DNA of 64,000 nucleotides, taken from contig JBAIYS010000002.1 in assembly GCA_036763105.1 (NCBI GenBank), positions 274,216 to 338,215 on the forward strand, read 5' to 3'. The notes under the pieces are model-generated. The model did not search any database. It was not told the DNA's origin and saw only the letters and a list, made by a program, of their open reading frames with translations. Made by a program: the position numbers and the translations under genes. Numbering within the stretch: the first letter of the stretch is position 1; each line of letters starts with the position of its first letter. This document shows positions 1 through 8,297 of this stretch, piece by piece. The stretch is from Peptococcaceae bacterium 1198_IL3148 (GTDB taxonomy: Bacteria > Bacillota > Desulfotomaculia > Desulfotomaculales > Desulfohalotomaculaceae).

Positions 1-710
1 AATAAAAAGTTGGCAAAATCCTCATCGACACCAACATTTTCGTTAGTTAGATAGAGTTCGGTTGGCGGTATAAATTGCTCAATACCAATCCTTTCGATGG
101 TATTGCACAGCCGTTCATGAGGTTGTGCCAATTGACGGTATCTTTCCAGGACAAAGTCCAATACCGCTGAAACCTTGTCTGTAACCACTTCTTTAGCGAC
201 AATTTGACCGTGGATGGGGCGATTAGTAGAACCTCTGCCGCCGATGATGATATTAAAGAGGTCTTTACCAACTGCCACCACGCCAAAATCAGCACAGTAG
301 GGCTCAGTACAACCCCGGGCACAGCCGGCGGTTGATATTTTAAAATCCTTTGGCGTAGGTTGTCCTAAGTAGTTAGATTCAATTGTTGTACCCAAGGTAA
401 GAGCATCGCCTAACATCCGGGGACACAACCCTTGGCCACCGGAACAAGCTTTGACACTGCGGACAGTACTGCCAAAGGGGGATACCTGTAGGTTAATCGT
501 TTTAATAGCATCGATAAAAGCACTAATTTTATCTTCTTCTAAAACAGCAATTAATGTTTGCCTAGTGCCGCATTTTATGCGCCAAACGCCTAAGTCGGCA
601 GCAATTTTGGCCAGTTGAGTTAATTGATCTACTGTCATTAACCCGCCTGGTGATGAAATGTTAACGGCATAGAGGCCATTTTTTTGTTGTTGAAAGATAC
701 CTTGACCCAT
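1..710 (-). CDS. Small siroheme sulfite/nitrite reductase-like protein (3' end outside window)
   Basis: The frame is open from the ATG at 710 to the window edge, giving at least 236 residues. An AGGTG ribosome site lies about 8 bases upstream of the start. The protein shows a ferredoxin-like half domain, then Cys89 and Cys96, then Cys130-x3-Cys134 in a TAGCARGC context. This is the arrangement expected for the coupled siroheme and [4Fe-4S] centre of the sulfite/nitrite reductase superfamily. The first Cys pair is C-x6-C rather than the usual C-x5-C. The compact size resembles the low-molecular-weight assimilatory-type sulfite reductases of anaerobes. The substrate (sulfite or nitrite) cannot be read from the sequence, and extra C-terminal domains may lie outside the window. 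Confidence 0.75.
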   Translation of the reverse strand, partial: MGQGIFQQQKNGLYAVNISSPGGLMTVDQLTQLAKIAADLGVWRIKCGTRQTLIAVLEEDKISAFIDAIKTINLQVSPFGSTVRSVKACSGGQGLCPRMLGDALTLGTTIESNYLGQPTPKDFKISTAGCARGCTEPYCADFGVVAVGKDLFNIIIGGRGSTNRPIHGQIVAKEVVTDKVSAVLDFVLERYRQLAQPHERLCNTIERIGIEQFIPPTELYLTNENVGVDEDFANFL

Positions 711-858
711 TATATACACCTCGCAATTTATTACTAATTAAACAATTTTCTCTAAAAAATGATTAATTCCTTTAGGCTGATATAAAATATTCAACAACTC
801 AGTGACCAAATGCTAACATCTATCATATTATGTAAAAAATGGAAGGAGGTAAACTTTT

Positions 859-1584
859 ATGTGCAATAATGAGCTAAATGAAAAATGGCTTAAAAAAATG
901 AAAGAGCAGTATGACAGACTACAGAAGAAGTGGTTTGAATGTGATGAGTACTATGACAACAAGTACCACGACAAGTATGACAAGAAGCACGACAACAAAA
1001 AATATGATGACTGTGATAAGAAACATGACAAGAAGCACGACAAAAAATATGATGACTGTCATGAAAAGCACGACAAGAAGTACCACGACAAGTATGACAA
1101 GAAGCACGACAACAAAAAATATGATGACTGTGATAAGAAACATGACAAGAAGCACGACAAAAAATATGATGACTGCGATAAAAAGCATGGCAACAAGTAC
1201 GATGATAAGCACGACAAAAAGCACGATAACAAGTGTGATGAGTGTGGTAAAAAGTACGACAAGAAGTACCATGACAAACATGATAAATGCGGCGATAAAA
1301 AATTTGATAGAGAATATGAAAAGGAATACTGCCGCAAGAAAATGGAGTATTGTCGAGATAAATTTAAGGAATGCGGTAAATATGGCAAAGAGGCCGATGA
1401 CTGTCGTCAATATTATAAAGCAAAATTCAAAGAGTACAAAGACAGATATCAAAAATGCGTAAAAGATAACAAAGTGGGTAAAGATGGCAAAGATGATAAG
1501 AAATCTGATGGTTACAAAGAATGTATGCAAACCTACGAATGCTTAAAGCGATTGTTTGACCAGGTATGCAAGAAATATAAATAA
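859..1584 (+). CDS. Lys/Asp/His/Tyr/Cys-rich tandem-repeat protein of unknown function
   Basis: This 241-residue protein has a near-perfect AAGGAGGT site 7 bases before its ATG, so it is probably translated. Residues about 25-150 consist of short units such as KYDDCDKKHDKKHDK, built almost only from K, D, H, Y, N and C. A 98-bp segment is repeated exactly (961-1058 and 1078-1175, period 117 bp or 39 residues), showing recent in-frame duplication. The C-terminal third is less regular but keeps evenly spaced Cys (about 17 in all). There is no signal peptide or membrane segment. I do not recognise a family. Composition would suit a metal-binding protein or a cross-linked spore-coat protein, but neither is shown. 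It stands alone between a divergent and a convergent gene and ends at a bidirectional terminator. Confidence 0.8.
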   Translation: MCNNELNEKWLKKMKEQYDRLQKKWFECDEYYDNKYHDKYDKKHDNKKYDDCDKKHDKKHDKKYDDCHEKHDKKYHDKYDKKHDNKKYDDCDKKHDKKHDKKYDDCDKKHGNKYDDKHDKKHDNKCDECGKKYDKKYHDKHDKCGDKKFDREYEKEYCRKKMEYCRDKFKECGKYGKEADDCRQYYKAKFKEYKDRYQKCVKDNKVGKDGKDDKKSDGYKECMQTYECLKRLFDQVCKKYK

Positions 1585-1591
1585 AAAATAC

Positions 1592-1619
1592 AATGCACCG
1601 GCTAAAAGGCTGGTGCATT
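1592..1619. terminator. Bidirectional terminator
   Basis: An 11-bp stem (1592-1602 with 1609-1619, one G-U pair) closes a 6-base loop and has A/T tracts on both sides. It separates the convergent repeat-protein gene and degU-like gene. Confidence 0.8.
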
Positions 1620-1632
1620 CTTTTGGCGCGTT

Positions 1633-2295
1633 TTATAAGTCTACCATGTGGTTTTTGATGGCGAACAGTGCCGCTTGGGTGCGGTCATTTACTTTAATTT
1701 TTTGAAATATACTGGTTAAATGGTTTTTAACAGTTTTTTCGCTGATAAATAGATTTTTGGCAATGGTCTTATTGGGAGATCCTTTGGCCACTTCCTTTAG
1801 CACTTCCAATTCCCGTTCGGTTAAACCATAATGGCGGTGTGGTTGTTCTTTTTGTTGGGCCAATCGGTTTAGTTCCTGAAATACTTTGGTAGTGAGGGAA
1901 GGGGGCATAAAGGATTGGCCCTCTGCCACCCCGCGGATAGTTTTGATCAATTCGTCAGGACTTACATCCTTTAATACATAACCCGATATGCCACTGCGAA
2001 TCAATTCAAACAGGTAATCTTCTTGATCATGAATGGTGAGAGCAATTATCCCAACCTCTGGCTTGATGGCTTTAATTTCTTTGGTGGCGGTAATGCCATT
2101 GACATTGGGCATATTAATGTCCATTAATATAACATCCACAGGGGTCTTTTGGGCCAACGCAATTGCTTGGGCTCCGTCTGCGGCTTCACCGACAACATTG
2201 ATATCAGATTCCAACGAGAGGATTTTTACTAAACCTTCCCTAAGCAGTGCGTGGTCATCAGCAATAATTAAATTAATTTGTTTATTGATTGTCAT
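1633..2295 (-). CDS. degU: DegU-type NarL/LuxR response regulator
   Basis: Two-component response regulator partnered with the adjacent DegS-type kinase. The receiver domain (about residues 8-122) shows the acidic pair D13/D14, phospho-acceptor D59 in ILMDINMP and the conserved K109 in YVLKD. A GerE/LuxR helix-turn-helix follows (about 155-218, starting LTERELEVL). At 220 residues it is normal for the NarL family. The ATG at 2295 is chosen because a GGGAGG site sits 7-8 bases upstream; a TTG five codons earlier would bury that site. The start lies inside the 3' end of the kinase gene, so translation is probably coupled. Targets cannot be read from the window. Confidence 0.9.
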   Translation of the reverse strand: MTINKQINLIIADDHALLREGLVKILSLESDINVVGEAADGAQAIALAQKTPVDVILMDINMPNVNGITATKEIKAIKPEVGIIALTIHDQEDYLFELIRSGISGYVLKDVSPDELIKTIRGVAEGQSFMPPSLTTKVFQELNRLAQQKEQPHRHYGLTERELEVLKEVAKGSPNKTIAKNLFISEKTVKNHLTSIFQKIKVNDRTQAALFAIKNHMVDL

Positions 2296-3466
2296 ATATT
2301 TTCCTCCCAAAATCTTTGTTGGCTAATGCCTTATCATCGGTTGGCAAATTAATAAATATTTCCGTTCCCTCACCGATGTTTGACCGGATATTTAATTTTC
2401 CATTTAATAGTTGCATTCTTTCTCTCATACCCAACAGGCCAAAACCTTCCCGTTGTTTGTCTGCTAATACACTAGGCACATCGAAACCGCAACCATTGTC
2501 GCGGATTAATACATTGATTACATCAGCCGTAAATTCCACTTTGATCAATACATGTTTGGCCTGGGAATGTTTTTTTATATTAGTTAAAGACTCTTGAATC
2601 ACTCTAAATAAGGCCACTTCCAATGAACTATCCAGTCGTCGTCCATTACCAAATTGGCTAATTTCCACATAAATTCCAGTGTCTTTACAATATTGTTCGG
2701 CATAACGTTTAATAGCGGGAATTAAGCCCAAATCATCCAGCACCATCGGTCTAAGATCAAAGATGATTTTGCGTACATCGCTTAAACTGTTCCTAGTTAA
2801 CTCAATTAAATTATAAATTTCTTCTCGCATTAGGGATGGATTTTTTTCCATTAATTTAAGGCAAAATTCCGCCCGCATGACGATATTGGCCATGCTTTGG
2901 GCGGGACCATCATGTATTTCTCTGGCTACCCGTATGCGTTCCTCTTCTTGGGCCTTGATAATTGATAAACTTAACCCCTGCATTTGTTTGAGTTCATTTA
3001 ATTCAACACTTAAAGAATGAAAATCATTGGTTAAAAATTTCATCACAATGCCCATATTAGATATCAATGTGTCGGTGCGCTGTAGGGTTTCTTCTAAGAT
3101 TTTTAAGTTGCGCTCTAAATTATCACGCTGTAGGCGCAATAATTTTTCTTTTTCTTGTATTGCTAATAATTCCAGTTGTTTTTCATGGGCATAGTCATAG
3201 GCATCTTTAACCTGTTGTTCATTATATCGGTTAAAATTTTGGGTTACCAATACTAGATGTTGTCTGGCCCTGTATTCCTCTTTCCTTAATTGATCAACTT
3301 TTAAGATTGTCTTGGTGGTCTCTTCTTTAATAGCCAATAATTCCCGTTGAGTGCGCTGGCAATCTTGACGGGCAGTTTCTCCAATTTTATAAATTTCTTC
3401 CTGACTGTCGGCAATTACTTGAATAGCTTTGTTTAGTATTTTGTCTAAAATACCACTGTCTAACAT
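2282..3466 (-). CDS. degS: DegS-type cytoplasmic sensor histidine kinase
   Basis: Soluble histidine kinase of the HPK7/DegS family that phosphorylates the downstream DegU-type regulator. A long coiled-coil DegS sensor region fills about the first 170 residues and no membrane helix is visible. HisKA_3 follows, with the phospho-acceptor in REIHDGPAQ (near residue 190), then a HATPase_c domain with DNGCGFD and GLLGMRERM boxes. The ATG at 3466 is preferred over the one at 3475 because AAAGG lies 8 bases upstream of the former but directly abuts the latter. The gene overlaps degU by 14 bp. This makes a standard degS-degU operon transcribed leftward. Confidence 0.9.
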   Translation of the reverse strand: MLDSGILDKILNKAIQVIADSQEEIYKIGETARQDCQRTQRELLAIKEETTKTILKVDQLRKEEYRARQHLVLVTQNFNRYNEQQVKDAYDYAHEKQLELLAIQEKEKLLRLQRDNLERNLKILEETLQRTDTLISNMGIVMKFLTNDFHSLSVELNELKQMQGLSLSIIKAQEEERIRVAREIHDGPAQSMANIVMRAEFCLKLMEKNPSLMREEIYNLIELTRNSLSDVRKIIFDLRPMVLDDLGLIPAIKRYAEQYCKDTGIYVEISQFGNGRRLDSSLEVALFRVIQESLTNIKKHSQAKHVLIKVEFTADVINVLIRDNGCGFDVPSVLADKQREGFGLLGMRERMQLLNGKLNIRSNIGEGTEIFINLPTDDKALANKDFGRKIYDNQ

Positions 3467-3593
3467 GTAATTCATCCTTTAGCAATACATAATATTACAT
3501 CATTTTCTATTATCATACAAAAAATCCCTGCTTTTTTTAAAACAATATACGCAGGTTAATACTCCTTTTGATGGGTAGCATGCCCAAATGGCA

Positions 3594-3669
3594 TTAACAG
3601 ATACTTAACAGTTGTTTAACCAACCCTTTACTAATCAGTAATTGTAACTTAACAACCAGGGTGTACTAT
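3594..3669 (+). promoter_or_regulatory. PhoP/PhoB-type Pho box array and promoter of pstSCA
   Basis: TTAAC-type hexamers recur every 11 bp: TTAACA at 3594, TTAACA at 3605, TTAACC at 3616, TTTACT at 3627, a degenerate unit at 3638 and TTAACA at 3649. This 11-bp direct-repeat pattern matches Firmicute PhoP boxes (TTAACA-like hexamers with 5-base spacers). TACTAT at 3664-3669 is a plausible -10. It predicts induction by phosphate starvation. Confidence 0.8.
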
Positions 3670-3750
3670 GGTTATGTAAGGTAAGGGATTGCGAGATGAT
3701 AATAAAACCGCAATCAAAAAATAGAAAACAAAGGCAGGGGAGGAATTTTA

Positions 3751-4623
3751 ATGTTCCGCAAAAAGAATCAATCGGTATTGTTGCTGATACTGGCCTTGGT
3801 GATGGCAGTGGCTTTGGTTGGTTGTGGCGGCGGTGACAAGTCAGCAAATGAAGGTGATAACGCCGAAGGTGGCGAAACAGTTACCATTGCCGGTTCAACT
3901 TCTGTGCAACCTCTTTCGGAAGAATTAACTGCTAAATTTATGGAGCAAAACCCTGGTATAACCATTCATGTACAAGGTGGCGGCTCCAGTGCTGGTGTGA
4001 AGGCAGCGTTAGAAGGCGCAGCGGAAATTGGTGCTGCTTCCCGCAACCTGAAGGATTCAGAACAAGGCCAAGGGCTGGTGGAACATAAAATAGCCATAGA
4101 TGGTATTGCCATCGCAAGTAACGCTAAAAACACAGCTGTTGATAACCTAACCATTGAACAGGTGCGTAAGATTTTTGCCGGTGAAATTAGCAACTGGAAA
4201 GAGGTTGGTGGTGACGATGCTAAAATTAATGTGGTATCCCGCGAGGATGGTTCCGGTACCCGGAGCGCCTTTGAAGAAATGGTCATGGCATACAAAGATG
4301 ATGCTGGTGAAGAAAAAATTGCAGAGTTAGTGGCTGATGCGGCTATTCAGTCTTCTAACGGTGCTGTACGCACAACTGTAGCAAATGATGCCAATGCCAT
4401 CGGTTATCTATCCATCGGTTATATAGATGAAACTGTTAACCCGCTGAAGATAGATGGTGTTGAACCCACTGCCGAAAATATTATTGCAGGCGAATACTCA
4501 ATTGCCCGTCCCTTTCTGTACCTAACCAAAGGTGAACCAGAAGGTGTTGTTAAGGATTACATCGACTTTGTGCTCAATGAAGGGCAAGAAATTGTCAAAG
4601 AAGATTATGTTTCGGTAAAATAA
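3751..4623 (+). CDS. pstS: Phosphate ABC transporter substrate-binding lipoprotein
   Basis: Binds extracellular phosphate and delivers it to the PstCA channel. A lipoprotein signal runs MFRKKNQSV... to the lipobox LVGC (Cys25), followed by a Gly/acidic linker. The mature protein begins with the PstS motif TIAGSTSVQPL and contains the GGGSSAG and REDGSGTR phosphate-binding loops. At 290 residues it has normal family length. The ATG has an AGGGGAGG site upstream. It is first in the operon, directly behind the Pho box array. A stable hairpin separates it from pstC and probably raises its level over the membrane subunits. Confidence 0.95.
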   Translation: MFRKKNQSVLLLILALVMAVALVGCGGGDKSANEGDNAEGGETVTIAGSTSVQPLSEELTAKFMEQNPGITIHVQGGGSSAGVKAALEGAAEIGAASRNLKDSEQGQGLVEHKIAIDGIAIASNAKNTAVDNLTIEQVRKIFAGEISNWKEVGGDDAKINVVSREDGSGTRSAFEEMVMAYKDDAGEEKIAELVADAAIQSSNGAVRTTVANDANAIGYLSIGYIDETVNPLKIDGVEPTAENIIAGEYSIARPFLYLTKGEPEGVVKDYIDFVLNEGQEIVKEDYVSVK

Positions 4624-4668
4624 TAGTTAACATGAAAGAGCAAGGAAAGGTAGCCCTCAATAAGTCTG

Positions 4669-4700
4669 CCTTTCCCCGTGTCAATCACAGCGGGGAAGGG
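4669..4700 (+). promoter_or_regulatory. Intercistronic stem-loop between pstS and pstC
   Basis: A 10-bp stem (4669-4678 with 4691-4700, one G-U) closes a 12-base loop with no T-run after it. Position and structure suit mRNA stabilisation or partial attenuation favouring the binding protein over the permeases. It lies in frame upstream of the chosen pstC start, which argues against the earlier ATG at 4632. Confidence 0.6.
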
Positions 4701-4721
4701 GTTTGGCAAAGGGGAAGTAAT

Positions 4722-5606
4722 ATGCAAAAAACGTGTAGCAATAAAATTCGAGAGACTTGGGAAAAGGTAATTGAAAAAATATTACTGTTAAGTGCAGCAG
4801 CAGCCATATTGGTAGTTCTGCTGATTTCTGTTTTTATATTTGCCCAAGGTTGGCCGGTAATTCAAAAGTATGGGTTGGCACATTTTTTACTAAATATGGA
4901 ATGGAAACCACTGGCCGACCCCGTACAGTTTGGCATTATGCCAATGTTAATTGGTTCCTTTATGGTTACCTTAGGGGCGTTAATTATCGGCGTACCGCTG
5001 GGTCTTGGTTGTGCTGTGTTTTTAGCGGAGTATGCTCCCAAACAAGTAACCCGAATTGTAAGGCCAGGCATCGAACTGTTGGCTGGCATTCCATCGGTGG
5101 TCTATGGCTTCTGGGGGTTGGTGGTACTGGTGCCACTGATTCAACAGCATTTGGGTGGGCGCGGTATGTCGGTATTGGCAGCTTCTATAGTGCTAGCCAT
5201 TATGGTTTTACCAACAATCATAAATATTTCTGAGGATTCCATCAGAGCGGTGCCTAAGGAATACAAAGAAGGTTCCTACGCTTTAGGTGCCACCCAGTGG
5301 CAGACCATTAAAAAGGTAATTCTGCCGGCAGCCCGTTCTGGCGTTCTCACTGCGGTGGTGTTAGGCATGGGACGGGCCATTGGTGAAACGATGGCAGTAA
5401 TATTGGTGGCCGGCAATGCCACCGTAGTGCCGGGATCAATTTTAGACATGGTTAGAACATTAACCGCCCATATTGCCATAGAAATGGGCTATGCCGCCGG
5501 CGAACATTCCCAAGCTTTGTTTGCCACCGGCATGGTGTTATTTATAGTAATTATGATCTTAAATTCTCTGGTATTACTAATACCCAAACGGGCAGGTGAT
5601 GAATAA
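4722..5606 (+). CDS. pstC: Phosphate ABC transporter permease PstC
   Basis: Inner-membrane subunit of the high-affinity phosphate importer. It has an N-terminal hydrophobic segment (LLSAAAAILVVLLISVFIF), about six membrane helices and the EAA-type loop EYKEGSYALGATQWQTIKKV that contacts the ATPase. The ATG at 4722 is chosen because AGGGGAAG lies 5-6 bases upstream; the frame is open back to 4632 but that ATG lacks a ribosome site and runs through the intercistronic hairpin. The resulting 294 residues fit PstC. It is joined to pstA by a TAATG stop/start overlap. Confidence 0.93.
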   Translation: MQKTCSNKIRETWEKVIEKILLLSAAAAILVVLLISVFIFAQGWPVIQKYGLAHFLLNMEWKPLADPVQFGIMPMLIGSFMVTLGALIIGVPLGLGCAVFLAEYAPKQVTRIVRPGIELLAGIPSVVYGFWGLVVLVPLIQQHLGGRGMSVLAASIVLAIMVLPTIINISEDSIRAVPKEYKEGSYALGATQWQTIKKVILPAARSGVLTAVVLGMGRAIGETMAVILVAGNATVVPGSILDMVRTLTAHIAIEMGYAAGEHSQALFATGMVLFIVIMILNSLVLLIPKRAGDE

Positions 5607-6457
5607 TGCGTAAAGCTGTGATATTTGAAGAAAAACTAGCCCGTGGCTCTTTATGGTTATCGGTAATGTTAACTTTGGGTATCTTGTTTACAATTTTATT
5701 TCATGTCATCAGCCAGGGGATAACCGGTATTAATTGGGGGTTTTTAACCGAAATGCCTAGAGAAATGGGTAAAGAAGGTGGCGTCTTCCCCGCCATTATC
5801 GGCACCATTTATTTAGTGGCGGTGGCGTTGTCGGTGGCCACCCCCATTGGTGTAATGGCTGGTATTTATCTCACCGAGTACACTAAAAAAGGCAAGTTTG
5901 TCAGTGCGGTGAGATTTTTTAGCGAAACCTTGGCGGGCATCCCCTCCATTGTGTTTGGTTTATTTGGCTTTCTGTTTTTTGTACTGTTCCTGGATTGGGG
6001 TTGGAGTATTATTTCCGGAGGTTTAACAGTGGCGTTAATGATTTTACCCACCATTGTTCGGACCACCGAAGAGGCCATTAAGTCGGTGCCGTTATCCTTC
6101 CGCGAAGGCAGTCTGGCATTGGGGGCCACCCGCTGGCAAACGGTGTATAAGATTGTTTTACCCACAGCACTACCTGGTATTGTCACCGGAATCATTTTGG
6201 GCGTTGGTCGAGTGGTGGGAGAAACTGCGGCGGTATATCTTACTGCCGGTATGTCTGGCTTTCAAGTGCCAACTTCGGTGTGGGATCCAGCCAGAACGTT
6301 ATCGGTACATCTGTATATTTTAGCTTCGGAGGGTATTTCATTCGAAAAGGCCTATGCCACAGCCACGGTGTTAATTATATTGATATTTATCATTAATTTT
6401 ATTGCTAACAAAATTATGCGCCTGATGATTAGAAATCGTCAAAGCGCAGAAGTCTAA
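5606..6457 (+). CDS. pstA: Phosphate ABC transporter permease PstA
   Basis: Second membrane subunit of the phosphate importer, 283 residues. Six predicted helices are visible, with the permease signature SFREGSLALGATRWQTVYKI near residue 170 and the PstA-type stretch LAGIPSIVFGLFGFLFF. It starts in the TAATG overlap with pstC. Unusually, no pstB ATPase or phoU follows: the operon stops at a terminator and the next gene is convergent. The ATPase must be encoded elsewhere for the system to work. Confidence 0.93.
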   Translation: MRKAVIFEEKLARGSLWLSVMLTLGILFTILFHVISQGITGINWGFLTEMPREMGKEGGVFPAIIGTIYLVAVALSVATPIGVMAGIYLTEYTKKGKFVSAVRFFSETLAGIPSIVFGLFGFLFFVLFLDWGWSIISGGLTVALMILPTIVRTTEEAIKSVPLSFREGSLALGATRWQTVYKIVLPTALPGIVTGIILGVGRVVGETAAVYLTAGMSGFQVPTSVWDPARTLSVHLYILASEGISFEKAYATATVLIILIFIINFIANKIMRLMIRNRQSAEV

Positions 6458-6485
6458 GCTTACCTCCTCTTGATATATAATAATT

Positions 6486-6516
6486 TAGGCAAGTGTTGTT
6501 TGGTTACACTTGCCTA
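6486..6516. terminator. Bidirectional terminator after pstA
   Basis: A perfect 10-bp stem (6486-6495 with 6507-6516) with an 11-base loop is followed by TTTTC on the plus strand and A/T-rich sequence on the minus strand. It lies between convergent pstA and the glyoxalase gene. Confidence 0.8.
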
Positions 6517-6535
6517 TTTTCTTTAGTAATAGTGA

Positions 6536-6925
6536 TTATCTTTGGATAATTTCAGTACGATAGCCATCGGGGTCTGTTAAAAAGTAATACCCACCAGTTG
6601 CTTCACCGCTTAATTGTTTAATCTCGCTAACGGTATAACCGGCATTTTTGTGGCGGTTATATGATGCTGATAAATCATTGACGGTCACTGCCATATGGCT
6701 ATAACCGTCACCAAGGGTATATGGTTGTTGCCGGTCATAATTATAGGTGAGCTCCAGTTCAAAATCTTCCCCAGGAAACTTCAAGTAGACTAGAGAAAAT
6801 TGGTATTCTGGAAAATCCCTCCTTCTGGAAATCTCCATACCCAATGCCTCTTGATAAAATTTAATAGATTTTTCAACATCCAGTACCCTTACACAGGCAT
6901 GAACAAATTTGTAACTTTGTGACAT
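6536..6925 (-). CDS. VOC-family protein, lactoylglutathione lyase-like
   Basis: A 129-residue vicinal-oxygen-chelate protein with two beta-alpha-beta-beta-beta modules. Metal-ligand-like residues of glyoxalase I are visible: His in FVHACVRV, Glu in FELELTYN, His in YSHMAVTV and Glu in YRTEII. Its length and these motifs are closest to GloA, which isomerises the hemithioacetal of methylglyoxal with a thiol. Which thiol is used here is unknown; the gamma-glutamyl-ligase pair at 8.3-10.9 kb is a possible source. The ATG has a strong AGGAGG upstream. It is a single gene transcribed leftward. Confidence 0.85.
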   Translation of the reverse strand: MSQSYKFVHACVRVLDVEKSIKFYQEALGMEISRRRDFPEYQFSLVYLKFPGEDFELELTYNYDRQQPYTLGDGYSHMAVTVNDLSASYNRHKNAGYTVSEIKQLSGEATGGYYFLTDPDGYRTEIIQR

Positions 6926-7072
6926 TAAAAAACCTCCTTGGCTTATTATTAATCATGAAGTATAGTATTAATAGTTATAATGAAATCTATTATACAAGTA
7001 AATTAAATCCTTATACAAGGGATAAGAGCTATATAATTGGCCAATGATTTATTTTGTTAAAGGACGGTGACA

Positions 7073-8137
7073 ATGTTGATCAAAGAAAAGGGAGAGCAAG
7101 TTTGTCCTAAATGTGGTGGTAGAGGATTAATCCTTAAAGATAGATTGGTTCCATGTCAGGGAAAGGTAATTAAAGAGATCAATGGAGTTAATCAATTTGT
7201 AGACCAAGTAATTAAGCGCCGAGAGGTATTTGCGGTGCAATGTGACTGTATAAAACGTCGCAAATTTAAAAACGCTAATTTGCCTGAACGCTTAAAAAAC
7301 ATTAGCTTTAATGATTTTGATTGTAACCGCTATTCTAACGAAATATATACAGTGGACGGCAGAGGTCAAACCTATAGAGAAAAGGCGGTGGTGGCCTTAT
7401 CCCAGGCTAGACTATTTGCCCGGGAATTTTTGCAGGGTAAAAGAGACAAAGGACTGCTGTTTACAGGCGATGTTGGCAGTGGCAAAACACTATTGGCAGC
7501 GGCCATAGCCAATGAAGTTATTGCTAATACTGATAATAAGACAGTTTCCTTTGTGTCGGTTCCCAGATGGCTTGATGAAATGAAGTACACCTTTAATACA
7601 CCCAAAGGCAAAACCGCCGAGGTAACTGAAAAGGATTTGATGAACAATGCCATCGATGTTGATTTGCTAATTCTAGACGACTTAGGAGCCCACAAATATA
7701 GCGAATATACCGAGGACAGGCTGTACAATGTACTCAATGAACGGTTGAATAATTATAAAACCACAATCATTACCACTAATTTAACTGAAGAAGGCTTGTT
7801 AAGGGAAAAGATTGGCGAAAGAAGTTTTTCCCGTTTTTTTGAGTTGTGTGATACCATTGTGCTTACCCATGAAGGCGGTGCCAAAGGAGACATCAGAATT
7901 AAGCAAAAGAGGGTGCTGACCGAGGTGGCCTCATTAGAACCACAACCGCCACAAACGAAATTAAAGTCAGAGCCTAAACCGAGGCCGCAATTGCATCAAC
8001 AAAAGCAATCGCCGCCACAGCAACCGGTACCATCGCTGTTTCACCGACCTACACCTAATCATAATTACGATGTTAAGCAGGCTATGCAAAAAAACCCGTT
8101 ATCTAAAAGGAACAGAATAAAGCCAGAGAATAATTAG
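7073..8137 (+). CDS. DnaC/DnaI-like replicative helicase loader ATPase
   Basis: An AAA+ ATPase of the IstB/DnaC type. The N-terminus has a zinc-ribbon-like CPKCGGRG and later CDC. The ATPase core shows Walker A GDVGSGKT (near residue 135), Walker B LLILDDLG (near 200), TIITTNLT as sensor I and arginine-rich GERSFSRF. The C-terminal 70 residues are Pro/Gln/Lys-rich and probably disordered, an extension beyond the usual loader length. The ATG at 7073 is preferred to the GTG at 7067 because AAAGGA is 8 bases upstream. The DnaD-domain protein at 12.1 kb supports a primosomal role. No transposase partner is adjacent, so an IS21 helper is unlikely. Confidence 0.8.
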   Translation: MLIKEKGEQVCPKCGGRGLILKDRLVPCQGKVIKEINGVNQFVDQVIKRREVFAVQCDCIKRRKFKNANLPERLKNISFNDFDCNRYSNEIYTVDGRGQTYREKAVVALSQARLFAREFLQGKRDKGLLFTGDVGSGKTLLAAAIANEVIANTDNKTVSFVSVPRWLDEMKYTFNTPKGKTAEVTEKDLMNNAIDVDLLILDDLGAHKYSEYTEDRLYNVLNERLNNYKTTIITTNLTEEGLLREKIGERSFSRFFELCDTIVLTHEGGAKGDIRIKQKRVLTEVASLEPQPPQTKLKSEPKPRPQLHQQKQSPPQQPVPSLFHRPTPNHNYDVKQAMQKNPLSKRNRIKPENN

Positions 8138-8297
8138 CAAGAATTTGCTGAACATTAAATAGAAAATTAGTATTATCGGATTAGAATAATTATTTTATTA
8201 ACATACTAAAGTTAATTGATGGTGGTAGGGTATATGGTTTTTTTGTTGAATTTACAATGTATACCATCGGAGTATATATTAATTGTTGAGGAGGGCC

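Noticed and set aside
961..1300. Possible CRISPR or repeat array
   Set aside because: The repeats keep codon phase, vary by synonymous or conservative change and have no unique spacers of constant size. They are coding repeats.
911..1530. Long open frames in other frames and on the minus strand across the repeat gene
   Set aside because: They arise from the low-complexity repeats; their products are Thr/Met- or Phe/Val/Ile-only strings and they lack ribosome sites.
4632..4721. Earlier ATG for pstC
   Set aside because: No ribosome site; translation would run through a stable hairpin, and the extra 30 residues do not resemble PstC.
7073..8137. IS21 helper (IstB) identity
   Set aside because: No istA-type transposase or terminal repeats are nearby; the zinc-ribbon-like N-terminus and Gln/Pro tail fit a DnaC/DnaI-like loader better.
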